6,807 bases of DNA from an uncultured bacterium (lineage in GTDB: Bacteria; Eisenbacteria; RBG-16-71-46; CAIMUX01): positions 1-6,807 of the forward strand of contig CAMPIC010000151.1 of the NCBI GenBank assembly GCA_946886185.1, written 5' to 3'. The position numbers and the translations under genes are program-made. Positions 1 through 5,848 of the stretch are shown here, one piece after another. A model generated the notes under the pieces. That model saw only the letters and a program-made list of their open reading frames with translations. It had not been told where the DNA came from and did no database searches. Each line of letters starts with the position of its first letter. Within the stretch, counting starts at the first letter, position 1.

Positions 1-2
1 TG

Positions 3-593
3 CTCACCTATTTCGCGGTGCTTCTTTATTTCGTGGGGATCGGGATCGTGCTCTTCGCGCGCGAGGTGATCGAGGTTTGGGCCACGCCCGAGTATGCCGC
101 CGCGAAGAATCTCGTGCCGCTGCTGGTGGCGTCGGCGATCCTCTACGGGTTCTATCGGCATCTCCAGGTCGGCCTCAACTTGACCGGTCGCACGCAGATC
201 CTTGCCTGGTCGTTCCTCGCCGCGGCGGTCGCGAACGTGATCGGCAACGCTTTCCTCATTCCCCGCTGGGGCGCGATGGGAGCGGCGGTCGCGACGTTCG
301 CCTCCTATGTGCTCATGGTCGTGCTGGTGGCACGCGCGGCCTACCGCGCCTATCCGATCCGGTACGAATGGGGGCGGCTCGCGGCTTCCGGTGCCCTCGC
401 GATCGCGATCTGCCTGCTTCTGCCTTGGCTCGAGCGACTCGATCTCCTGCCGCGGATCGCGGGAAAGAGCATTGCCCTCCTCGCGTATCCGCTCCTGCTG
501 GGATCGAGCAGGTTCTTGCGCCCGGGAGAGCGCGCCTATCTCGTGGAGCGATGGCGCGGCTGGAGGGGACGTCTGTTCGGCGGCGGAGCGTGA
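3..593 (+). CDS. Polysaccharide flippase (MOP/Wzx-like), C-terminal part, 5' end outside window
   Basis: The reading frame is open to the left edge, so the 196 visible residues are the C-terminal part of a longer protein; members of this family usually have 400-500 residues. The visible part is very hydrophobic, with about five or six membrane segments. One is at the left edge (YFVGIGIVLF). A later pair flanks a family-typical stretch: residues around VANVIGNAFLIPRWGAMGAAVAT resemble the C-terminal repeat of polysaccharide biosynthesis/MATE-like transporters, where an N-x-x-L-I-P-x-x-G-x-x-GAA pattern is common. The tail is short, basic and Arg/Gly-rich. Family role: flipping lipid-linked oligosaccharide from the cytoplasmic to the outer face of the inner membrane. 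The GTG at position 18 is internal, not the start. The stop codon lies at the left end of a 12-bp tandem repeat. The nearby nucleotide-sugar genes fit a glycan role. The exact substrate cannot be told. Confidence 0.85.
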   Translation, partial: LTYFAVLLYFVGIGIVLFAREVIEVWATPEYAAAKNLVPLLVASAILYGFYRHLQVGLNLTGRTQILAWSFLAAAVANVIGNAFLIPRWGAMGAAVATFASYVLMVVLVARAAYRAYPIRYEWGRLAASGALAIAICLLLPWLERLDLLPRIAGKSIALLAYPLLLGSSRFLRPGERAYLVERWRGWRGRLFGGGA

Positions 594-783
594 GTGTGAC
601 GTGCCGTGTGGCGTGCCGGCGATGGGCGTGCCGTATTACGTGCCGTGTGGCGTGCCGTGTGGCGTGCCGTGTGGCGTGCCGTGTGACGTGCCGGGTGGCG
701 TGACATGTGGCGTGCCGGGTGGCGTGCCGTGTGGCGTGCCGTGTGACGTGCCGTGTGGTGTGCCGTGTGGTGTGACGGTGTGA
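590..783. repeat. 12-bp tandem repeat array (about 15 units) at the flippase 3' end
   Basis: The consensus unit is GTGCCGTGTGGC. Units run at 601, 613 (a 15-bp variant), 628, 640, 652, 664, 676, 688, 700, 712, 724, 736, 748, 760 and 772, with a degenerate 11-bp unit at 590-600 that contains the flippase stop codon TGA. The copies at 640, 652, 664 and 724 are identical to the consensus. Others differ by one to three bases, for example GGC to GAC, TGT to GGT, and CCG to ACA or ACG. Frames through the array can be read as CRVA or VPCG peptides, but the differences between units are mostly non-synonymous in either frame, so I see no sign of selection on a peptide. Each unit can form a small GCC-GTGT-GGC hairpin. 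With the plain sequence at 784-815 the array fills the gap between the convergent flippase and YfhO genes. Confidence 0.93.
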
Positions 784-815
784 GTATGAGTCGAGCGCGG
801 GTGTGAGCAGCCGCC

Positions 816-3224
816 TCAGCCCGGCCGCGACTCGTTCTTGCGGCGCAGCCGGCCGACGAGCGGGATCGCGAGGAGGATCAGCCAGGCCCCGAGTGCCGCG
901 CGACTCGCCGTCTGTCCCGTGGCGTGGGCGGGCGAGTGGAACTGGAACACCACCTCGTGGTCACCGGCAGGAACCTGCACGCCGCGAAGCACGTGATTGA
1001 CCCGATGGATCGGAACCTCGGTTCCGTCGACGGTGGCGACCCAGCCCGGCTCGTAGTAGATCTCGCTCAGCACCACGAAGGCATCGCCCGTGGCGCCCAC
1101 CTGGAGTCGAATCCGGTGCAGCGTGCGTTCGAGCAGGTTGACATCGGCGGGAGCGAATTCCGTCGGAAGCCCTTCCTCATACACATAGGCGAGCGCCGCG
1201 GGATCGAAGTCGTGGCCGCCGATGCGCCGCAGTAGGACGAATGGATCGGTGACCTGATCGAGCTGTCGCACCGCCCATGCGGGCCCCGGGGTGCGCGGGA
1301 GACGATAGACGTATCCGTCTCCGGAGTACTTCGCTTCGTACTCGGCGGATTCGAACGCTTCGATCGGACGATCGGCGAGCACGTATTGGGCGTTGAGCAT
1401 CTGGAGCACTCCGTTCGAGAAGAGCACTCCCCCGTCGATCAGGTCCTGGTAGTAACGGAGCTTCGCCGGCTGATATCCCCCGAGCGATTCGACTCCGAGC
1501 AGCGCGTAGGCGTTGCTGGCGAAATACTCATCCGTGGGAAGGACGCGCTTGGGGCCAGGAAGCTGCGCCACGAACTCCATCGCGCCTCGCAGAGGAATGA
1601 TCTCGCTCGCTTCCGGCCGCGGCTCCGGATCGTAGAGCCGATCGCTCACCCGCCAGACATCGATGACCGCGAGCGCCAGGACCAGTCCGATCAGTCCCAG
1701 GCGCGCGCGCGGTGAGAACGAAGGGCGCGTCGCGAGCGCCAGGAGGACGCAGGCCACGGTCAGCGACAGGAATCCGAAGTGGATGCTGCTGAACAGCATC
1801 GAACGGCGCGTCGCGGCCAGCGCCTGCAGCGCCTGCTGCGCTGCCGTCATCTCCTGGGGACGCATGAACGAGGTGAGGTCACCGTGCGCCGCGCGGGCCG
1901 CGAGATAGACGAGGGCCCAGAGCGCGACCGCGCCCCCCGCCGCGTACCACCAGAACGGCCGGGCCCTGGCCGGTTTCTTCGGATCCTTCGAGCCGCGCGC
2001 GGATCCGCTCTTCACGAGCCAATCGATTCCCGCGCAGATCGGCACCCCGGCGCAGAGCGGAAGCAGCGCATAGATCATCGAGGGCACGCGGAAGCGGTCG
2101 AACATCGGGAGCAGCTCGTACATCGGGCGGTAGAGGATCGGGAGATTGCTCCCGAATCCCACCACCAGCACGAAAAGTGAGAGTCCCGCCCAGATCCAGC
2201 GGCGGCGATCGGTACCCTTCCAGAGTCCCAGGATCGCCAGACCCAATGCGATGATTCCGAAGTAATGGGTCGACTGCGTGAACGGCAGCGGCCCCCAGTA
2301 GGTGTTTCCGGCCAATCCGTACCACGAGGGGAACAGGAAGCTCACCAGCTCGCGGGGATAGAACGACCAGGCCGTGGCGTACGTCCAGTCGACTCCGCTC
2401 GTCGCTCCGGCTTCCAGCGAAGAGCCCGAGCCGCGGATGGAGTGCGGAGCATACTCGCGGATCGCGAGATACGGCTCGGCCACGAGCGCGCACGCGATGA
2501 TCAATCCGACTCCGCCCCACAGCAGCCACTTTCCCCACGGGCGCGCGCGGTCGCGCACCAGCAAAACGCGCAGGATCGCGTAGAGCCCGATGAGCAGGAC
2601 CGCGTAATAGGCGATTTGCGGATGGTTGGCCCACGCCAGGGTCGCCGCAGTCGCCGCGAGGAAGGCGCCAGCCAACGGACCGGGTCGATCGAGGAGATGA
2701 TCGACTGCCCAGAGCACCGCAGGAACGAGCGCGAGCGCTTCCAACTTGGTGGAGTGCCCCGCGCCTACGAGCCCGGTGAAGTACGGGGTGAGCGAATACA
2801 GCAGTCCGGCGGTGGTCGAGGCCACTCGAGAATGGCCCTGTCTGCGGAAGAATCCGTAGGCGGCGATGCCCGCCAGGCCGAGGAGCAGCACGTAGCGAAT
2901 CCCCCGATTGGAGGAGAAAAGCTGGAGCACCTGTCCGAGGAGATTCGCGGTGGGACGCGGGATGTAGAGGAAGCTCCCGTACGACGGCATGCCGGAAAAC
3001 ACGTACGGAAACCACTGCGGGGTCTCCCCGAGCTCTTCGGTGGCCGCCTTTGCCCAGGCAGCGATGGGACGGTGGGACTGCGTATCCGGAGCGGGAGGCT
3101 CGAGCCCCTCGAATACCATCGCGCGGTAGAAAAGGAGAGGAACGATCAGCAAGAGGAGGATCGGAACGATCCGCGTCAGTCGGTTCCCTTCTGGTTTCTG
3201 CGATTCAGCCCTGGATCCGGCCAC
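816..3224 (-). CDS. YfhO-family multi-pass membrane protein, predicted GT-C-type glycosyltransferase
   Basis: A complete 802-residue protein. The GTG start at 3224 is supported by a GGGAG ribosome site (3231-3235), 6 nt upstream on the minus strand. I count about 13 membrane segments in the first 525 residues (for example 18-36, 108-126, 162-178, 204-222, 233-252, 319-336, 343-358, 383-403, 425-443, 478-497, 508-524). A non-membrane domain follows at 525-775, then a last helix at 776-793 with a basic end. Family-like motifs are PDTQSH at 46-51 in the first outer loop (an acidic site as in GT-C enzymes), FSGMPSY at 76-82, GHSTKLEALA at 156-165, GYQPAKLRYYQD at 583-594, MLNAQYVLA at 609-617, and YEPGWVATVDG at 724-734 near the C-terminus. 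The loop at 404-423 is Lys/Arg-rich, as expected for a cytoplasmic side. Bacillus YfhO has been linked to glycosylation of lipoteichoic acid. The donor and acceptor here are unknown. The gene is divergent from the sugar operon. Confidence 0.9.
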   Translation of the reverse strand: MAGSRAESQKPEGNRLTRIVPILLLLIVPLLFYRAMVFEGLEPPAPDTQSHRPIAAWAKAATEELGETPQWFPYVFSGMPSYGSFLYIPRPTANLLGQVLQLFSSNRGIRYVLLLGLAGIAAYGFFRRQGHSRVASTTAGLLYSLTPYFTGLVGAGHSTKLEALALVPAVLWAVDHLLDRPGPLAGAFLAATAATLAWANHPQIAYYAVLLIGLYAILRVLLVRDRARPWGKWLLWGGVGLIIACALVAEPYLAIREYAPHSIRGSGSSLEAGATSGVDWTYATAWSFYPRELVSFLFPSWYGLAGNTYWGPLPFTQSTHYFGIIALGLAILGLWKGTDRRRWIWAGLSLFVLVVGFGSNLPILYRPMYELLPMFDRFRVPSMIYALLPLCAGVPICAGIDWLVKSGSARGSKDPKKPARARPFWWYAAGGAVALWALVYLAARAAHGDLTSFMRPQEMTAAQQALQALAATRRSMLFSSIHFGFLSLTVACVLLALATRPSFSPRARLGLIGLVLALAVIDVWRVSDRLYDPEPRPEASEIIPLRGAMEFVAQLPGPKRVLPTDEYFASNAYALLGVESLGGYQPAKLRYYQDLIDGGVLFSNGVLQMLNAQYVLADRPIEAFESAEYEAKYSGDGYVYRLPRTPGPAWAVRQLDQVTDPFVLLRRIGGHDFDPAALAYVYEEGLPTEFAPADVNLLERTLHRIRLQVGATGDAFVVLSEIYYEPGWVATVDGTEVPIHRVNHVLRGVQVPAGDHEVVFQFHSPAHATGQTASRAALGAWLILLAIPLVGRLRRKNESRPG

Positions 3225-3298
3225 CCTGCACTCCCGCCCATTCTATCTTCCGCACGGTCACGGACGACGCGCGCGCTCTCAACCAAAGCTCGACCCGC

Positions 3299-3327
3299 AG
3301 TATACGAGAGACGAGGCGGCGCGCCAA
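3299..3327 (-). promoter_or_regulatory. Predicted sigma-70-type promoter for the YfhO-family gene
   Basis: Read on the minus strand, the -35 box is TTGGCG (3322-3327), the spacer is exactly 17 nt (3305-3321), and the -10 box is TATACT (3299-3304), a 5/6 match to TATAAT. TATACT stands out in a very GC-rich intergenic region. Transcription would start near 3291-3293, giving a leader of about 67 nt before the GTG at 3224. This is a consensus match by eye; the sigma factor preference of the host is unknown. Confidence 0.55.
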
Positions 3328-3350
3328 CCTGGTGCGGGTCCAACATCCTG

Positions 3351-3379
3351 TTGTGCCTGGGGGGCCCAATCTCTAGATT
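3351..3379 (+). promoter_or_regulatory. Possible weak promoter for the rightward sugar operon
   Basis: TTGTGC (3351-3356), a 17-nt spacer and TAGATT (3374-3379) match the sigma-70 consensus at 3/6 and 4/6 positions. It lies in the only AT-richer patch upstream of the oxidoreductase. If used, it would give a leader of about 125 nt that carries the repeats listed below. The match is weak and another start site is quite possible. Confidence 0.28.
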
Positions 3380-3423
3380 TCACGGTTACGGTCCGATTTG
3401 CGCGGAACTGCCTCAGAGCTCGC

Positions 3424-3441
3424 TCCGGACGCTTCCGGACG
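3424..3441 (+). repeat. Tandem TCCGGACG pair, 10 bp apart
   Basis: TCCGGACG occurs at 3424-3431 and again at 3434-3441, a period of 10 bp or about one helical turn. The core TCCGGA is palindromic, so the pair could be two half-sites or palindromes for a dimeric regulator, or in RNA could fold as a 6-bp stem with a CGCT loop (3424-3429 with 3434-3439). No U-run follows, so it is not a terminator. Confidence 0.4.
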
Positions 3442-3449
3442 GCGTGAGC

Positions 3450-3470
3450 GATAGACGGCGAGCGTGCCGT
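3450..3470 (+). promoter_or_regulatory. Leader element 1: GATAGACGGC plus small hairpin
   Basis: GATAGACGGC (3450-3459) runs into a perfect 5-bp inverted repeat, ACGGC (3455-3459) with GCCGT (3466-3470), loop GAGCGT. Another ACGGC lies upstream at 3439-3443 and could compete for the same partner. The same 10-mer with a similar following hairpin occurs ahead of the aminotransferase at 4697-4715. A role is inferred only from this recurrence. Confidence 0.3.
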
Positions 3471-3510
3471 GCCCCGATTTGCGTGGCGGCCGCGGTGAGA
3501 GAGGAGATCC

Positions 3511-4593
3511 ATGACTCAGCCTCCGATCGGCGTCGCCCTCCTGGGCTGCGGCAAGATCGCGCACAAGCACGTCCGTGTGATCCAGTCGATCGAATCGTTG
3601 CGCCTCGTCACGGTTTTCGATCCGATCCGGGAGCGGGCCGCGGAGCTCGCCCAGCAAGTGGATGGGTGTCGCGTGGCGCCCGATCTGGAAGCGGCCGCGC
3701 GCGATCCAGAAGTGCGCGTCGGCGTGGTGTGCACTCCCAGCGGAATGCACGCGGCCCATGGAGCGGTCCTCGCGCGCGCCGGCAAACACGTGGTCGTGGA
3801 AAAGCCGATGGCCCTGCGTTTGGATGATGCCGACCGGCTGATCGAGGTGTGTGATCGCCATGGAGTGAAGCTCTTCGTGGTGAAGCAGAACCGATACAAC
3901 CGGCCCGTGCGCAAAGCGAGAGAAGCGATCGAGACAGGACGCATGGGGCGGATCTTTCTGGGGGATGTGCGCGTCCTCTGGAATCGCGACCAGAGCTATT
4001 ACGACGCGGAGCCGTGGCGCGGAACCTGGGAGATGGATGGAGGAGTGCTGACCAATCAGGCCAGCCACCACATCGATCTTCTGATCTGGATGATGGGCGA
4101 CGTGGAATCGGTCTTCGCGAAGGGCCGAACCGTCATGCATCAGATCGAGGTCGAGGACACCGCTGTCGTGCTGGTGAAGTTTCGGCGCGGCGGACTCGGG
4201 GTGATCCAGGCTTCCACCTGCATCCAACCGAAGGATCTCGAGGGAAGCATCCACCTGTACGGAGAGAAAGGGACCGTCGAGATCGGCGGCTTCGCGGCCA
4301 ATCGACTCCGGACCTGGGCTTTCAACGAGGCGGACGAAGGCGACGATCGGGTGTTCGAGGAATGGGGCGAGAATCCTCCCGATTTCTCGTTCAACCACCG
4401 GGAGTTCTATCTCGACGTGGTGCAGACGCTCGAAACCGACCGGCACGCTTTGATCGACGGGATCGAAGGGCGCAAGTCGCTCGAAGTGATCAACGCGATC
4501 TACGAGTCGATGGAGACGGGACGCGAGGTATTCCTGAGGTTCGAGCCGCGGCGCGGGCGGCTGGGCGGCGGACCCCGTCCGGAGCCGAGTTGA
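3511..4593 (+). CDS. wlbA: Gfo/Idh/MocA oxidoreductase, WlbA-like nucleotide-sugar 3-dehydrogenase
   Basis: A complete 360-residue protein, the usual family length. The ATG at 3511 follows an AGAGGAG ribosome site with 4 nt spacing. The N-terminal Rossmann NAD(P) site is LLGCGKIAHKH (residues 10-20). The family EKP motif with the presumed catalytic Lys98 is at 97-99. VVKQNRYNRPV (123-133) and DGGVLTNQASHHIDLL (176-191), with His186/His187 in the active-site region, recall WlbA/WbpB-type enzymes, which oxidise C3 of UDP-N-acetylglucosaminuronic acid to the 3-keto sugar. The C-terminal half is the mixed alpha/beta substrate-binding domain. The downstream PLP aminotransferase is the expected next enzyme (C3 amination), which strengthens the call. 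A related Gfo/Idh/MocA sugar dehydrogenase is the main alternative. The last ~14 residues are Arg/Gly/Pro-rich and probably disordered. Confidence 0.85.
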   Translation: MTQPPIGVALLGCGKIAHKHVRVIQSIESLRLVTVFDPIRERAAELAQQVDGCRVAPDLEAAARDPEVRVGVVCTPSGMHAAHGAVLARAGKHVVVEKPMALRLDDADRLIEVCDRHGVKLFVVKQNRYNRPVRKAREAIETGRMGRIFLGDVRVLWNRDQSYYDAEPWRGTWEMDGGVLTNQASHHIDLLIWMMGDVESVFAKGRTVMHQIEVEDTAVVLVKFRRGGLGVIQASTCIQPKDLEGSIHLYGEKGTVEIGGFAANRLRTWAFNEADEGDDRVFEEWGENPPDFSFNHREFYLDVVQTLETDRHALIDGIEGRKSLEVINAIYESMETGREVFLRFEPRRGRLGGGPRPEPS

Positions 4594-4618
4594 ACCAGTG
4601 GCAGTGTTCGCTTTCCCG

Positions 4619-4679
4619 CGCTTCTGTCGTGAGCCGAGTGGCGACGGACCCTGCCCAGAAGCGAGTCGAGCCGGTTTTT
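4619..4679 (+). terminator. Possible attenuator-like stem-loop followed by T5
   Basis: The stem pairs 4619-4626 with 4656-4663 (8 bp, perfect) around a 29-nt loop. A short inner TCG/CGA pairing (4627-4629 with 4642-4644) is possible. A TTTTT run begins 12 nt after the stem, too far for a standard intrinsic terminator, so this is only a candidate for partial termination or mRNA processing between the two genes. Confidence 0.25.
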
Positions 4680-4696
4680 AGCGCAGTAACGGCCAT

Positions 4697-4724
4697 GATA
4701 GACGGCCACACCGTCGTAAGACGG
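4697..4724 (+). promoter_or_regulatory. Leader element 2: GATAGACGGC with two mutually exclusive hairpins
   Basis: GACGG (4701-4705) can pair with CCGTC (4711-4715) across a CCACA loop. The same CCGTC can instead pair with a second GACGG (4720-4724) across GTAA, a GNRA tetraloop. The second hairpin ends 3 nt before the ribosome site GAAGGAGG. The first arm is part of GATAGACGGC, identical to 3450-3459 in the upstream leader. No known riboswitch class is recognised, and no anti-ribosome-site strand (CCTCC) is seen. Confidence 0.35.
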
Positions 4725-4727
4725 GTT

Positions 4728-4735
4728 GAAGGAGG
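4728..4735 (+). promoter_or_regulatory. Ribosome binding site that fixes the aminotransferase start
   Basis: GAAGGAGG lies 4 nt before the GTG at 4740. It is the strongest Shine-Dalgarno match in the spacer and selects this GTG over the in-frame ATG at 4695, which would add 15 residues unlike the family N-terminus. Confidence 0.8.
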
Positions 4736-4739
4736 CAGT

Positions 4740-5846
4740 GTGGAGATCCCGCTTTGCGACCTGAGCGCGCAGTACGCGACCATCCAGACGGAGATCGATG
4801 CGGCGATCGCAGAGGTGGTGCGCAGCACGCGGTTCATCGGCGGCCCGGTCCTCGATCGCTTCGAAAAGGAGTTCGCGCAGGCGTGCGGGGCGGCGTACTC
4901 CGTGGGCGTCGGCTCCGGAACGGCAGCGCTCCACTTGGCGATGATCGCGGCGGGAGTGGGTCCGGGAGACGAGGTCGTGACCGTCGCGCACACCTTCATC
5001 GCGACCGCCGAGCCGGTCGTCTCCCTGGGCGCGCGGGTGCGATTCGTGGACGTGGACGAACGGACCTACAATATGGATCCCTCGCAGCTGGAAGGCGCGC
5101 TCACCGAGCGGACCAAAGCGATCATCCCGGTCCACATCTACGGCCAGCCGGCCGATCTCGATCCGATCCTCGCGATGGCGCAGGCTCGCGGGATCACCGT
5201 GATCGAGGACGCCGCGCAGGCGCATCTCGCGCGGTATCGGGGAAAGACGGTCGGCAGCATCGCTCCCCTGGCTACCTTCAGCTTCTATCCGGGAAAGAAT
5301 CTGGGAGCCTACGGGGACGCGGGCGCGATCACGGCGCGCGATTCTTCCGTGGCGGAGAGAATGCGCGCACTGGCCAACCATGGTCGGGCCGAGAAGTATC
5401 TGCACCGGGAAGAAGGATTCAACTATCGGCTCGACTCGATCCAGGCGGCCATCCTGCAAGTGAAGCTGCGGCACCTGGCGGACTGGACCGAAGGGCGGCG
5501 CCGCATCGCGCGCATGTATGGCGAACGTCTGGCCGCGCTCGATGACGTGCAAACTCCGTTCGTGCCGGAGTGGGCCGAGCCGGTGTGGCATCTCTACGTG
5601 GTACGCGTGCCGGAGCGTGATCGCGTCCTGGCCAGTCTGCGCGCGGATGGGATCGATGCCGGCATCCACTATCCCGTGCCGCTCCACTTGCAGCCGGCCT
5701 ATGAGTATCTCGGCGGCAAGAAGGGAGACCTCCCGGTCACGGAGCGAATTGCGGACGAGATTCTCTCGCTCCCGATCTTCCCGGAGATGACCGCGAGCCA
5801 GGTGGATCGTGTCGTCAGCTCGCTGGGGCGCGCATTGCGCGGCTGA
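4740..5846 (+). CDS. DegT/DnrJ/EryC1/StrS PLP-dependent sugar aminotransferase (WbpE/WlbC-like)
   Basis: A complete 368-residue protein of normal family length from the GTG at 4740. The same frame stays open upstream across the oxidoreductase gene, but that part is an out-of-frame reading. The first residues, EIPLCDLSAQY, match the usual start of this family. Key sites are SGTAAL (59-64) for the PLP phosphate, AHTFIATAEPV (83-93), EDAAQAH (156-162) with Asp157 for the pyridine nitrogen and Gln160 stacking, SFYPGKNLGAYGDAGA with the PLP-binding Lys186, NYRLDSIQAAIL (228-239), and GIHYPVPLHLQPAY (308-321). The enzyme moves an amino group, usually from glutamate, onto a keto-sugar nucleotide. 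Next to a WlbA-like C3 dehydrogenase, the likely substrate is the 3-keto form of UDP-N-acetylglucosaminuronic acid, giving a 3-amino sugar. Other keto-sugar substrates cannot be excluded from sequence alone. Confidence 0.92.
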   Translation: MEIPLCDLSAQYATIQTEIDAAIAEVVRSTRFIGGPVLDRFEKEFAQACGAAYSVGVGSGTAALHLAMIAAGVGPGDEVVTVAHTFIATAEPVVSLGARVRFVDVDERTYNMDPSQLEGALTERTKAIIPVHIYGQPADLDPILAMAQARGITVIEDAAQAHLARYRGKTVGSIAPLATFSFYPGKNLGAYGDAGAITARDSSVAERMRALANHGRAEKYLHREEGFNYRLDSIQAAILQVKLRHLADWTEGRRRIARMYGERLAALDDVQTPFVPEWAEPVWHLYVVRVPERDRVLASLRADGIDAGIHYPVPLHLQPAYEYLGGKKGDLPVTERIADEILSLPIFPEMTASQVDRVVSSLGRALRG

Positions 5847-5848
5847 CG

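Larger units (their letters stand above)
3393..3483 (+). repeat. Direct repeat CCGATTTGCG, two copies in the oxidoreductase leader
   Basis: Identical 10-bp copies lie at 3393-3402 and 3474-3483, 81 bp apart (start to start). The second copy ends 27 bp before the ATG and just upstream of the ribosome site. The match includes an AT run that is uncommon in this GC-rich stretch. It could be a paired protein-binding site or chance; no known operator is recognised. Confidence 0.4.
4594..4739 (+). other. 146-bp spacer between oxidoreductase and aminotransferase, rich in inverted repeats
   Basis: This gap is long for two genes of one pathway. I see no convincing small gene in it. It holds an 8-bp perfect inverted repeat, CGCTTCTG (4619-4626) with CAGAAGCG (4656-4663), a T5 run at 4675-4679, the GATAGACGGC element (4697-4706), a GTAA-capped hairpin (4711-4724), and the aminotransferase ribosome site. 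An ATG at 4695 is in frame with the aminotransferase but has no good ribosome site. Confidence 0.6.

Noticed and set aside
307..783. 158-codon frame ending in Gly-Val-Pro-Cys repeats across the 12-bp array
   Set aside because: It overlaps the flippase out of frame and exists because a 12-bp repeat keeps any frame open. Differences between units are mostly non-synonymous, so there is no sign of a selected protein.
590..783. CRISPR array
   Set aside because: The repeats are contiguous 12-bp units with no spacers, and no cas gene is visible.
788..833. Inverted repeat GAGTCG/CGACTC between the repeat array and the end of the YfhO gene as a terminator
   Set aside because: The 6-bp stem has a 34-nt loop, its right arm is inside YfhO coding sequence, and no T-run follows on either strand.
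1879..3015. Second minus-strand frame (378 codons) inside the YfhO gene
   Set aside because: It is the same strand as YfhO in a different frame, Arg/Pro-rich and without motifs. The YfhO frame is intact over its full length, so there is no frameshift.
2265..3827. Long plus-strand open frame (520 codons) antisense to the YfhO gene
   Set aside because: The translation is Arg/Gly-rich with no recognisable motif and lies opposite a clear membrane protein. It is a GC-rich shadow frame that also runs across the intergenic region and into the oxidoreductase gene out of frame.
3373..4446. Minus-strand open frame (357 codons) opposite the oxidoreductase
   Set aside because: It mirrors the codon pattern of the real gene, which has clear Rossmann, EKP and NQASHHID motifs. 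The antisense product shows no family features.
4599..4613. Possible sigma-54 promoter (TGGCAG...TTCGCT) after the oxidoreductase stop
   Set aside because: The gap between the GG and GC elements is 8 nt instead of the required 10, so it does not meet the -24/-12 pattern.
4014..4739. Upstream in-frame extension of the aminotransferase, which could suggest a fusion
   Set aside because: The extension is an out-of-frame reading of the oxidoreductase gene followed by the spacer. The strong ribosome site and the family-like N-terminus place the start at the GTG at 4740.
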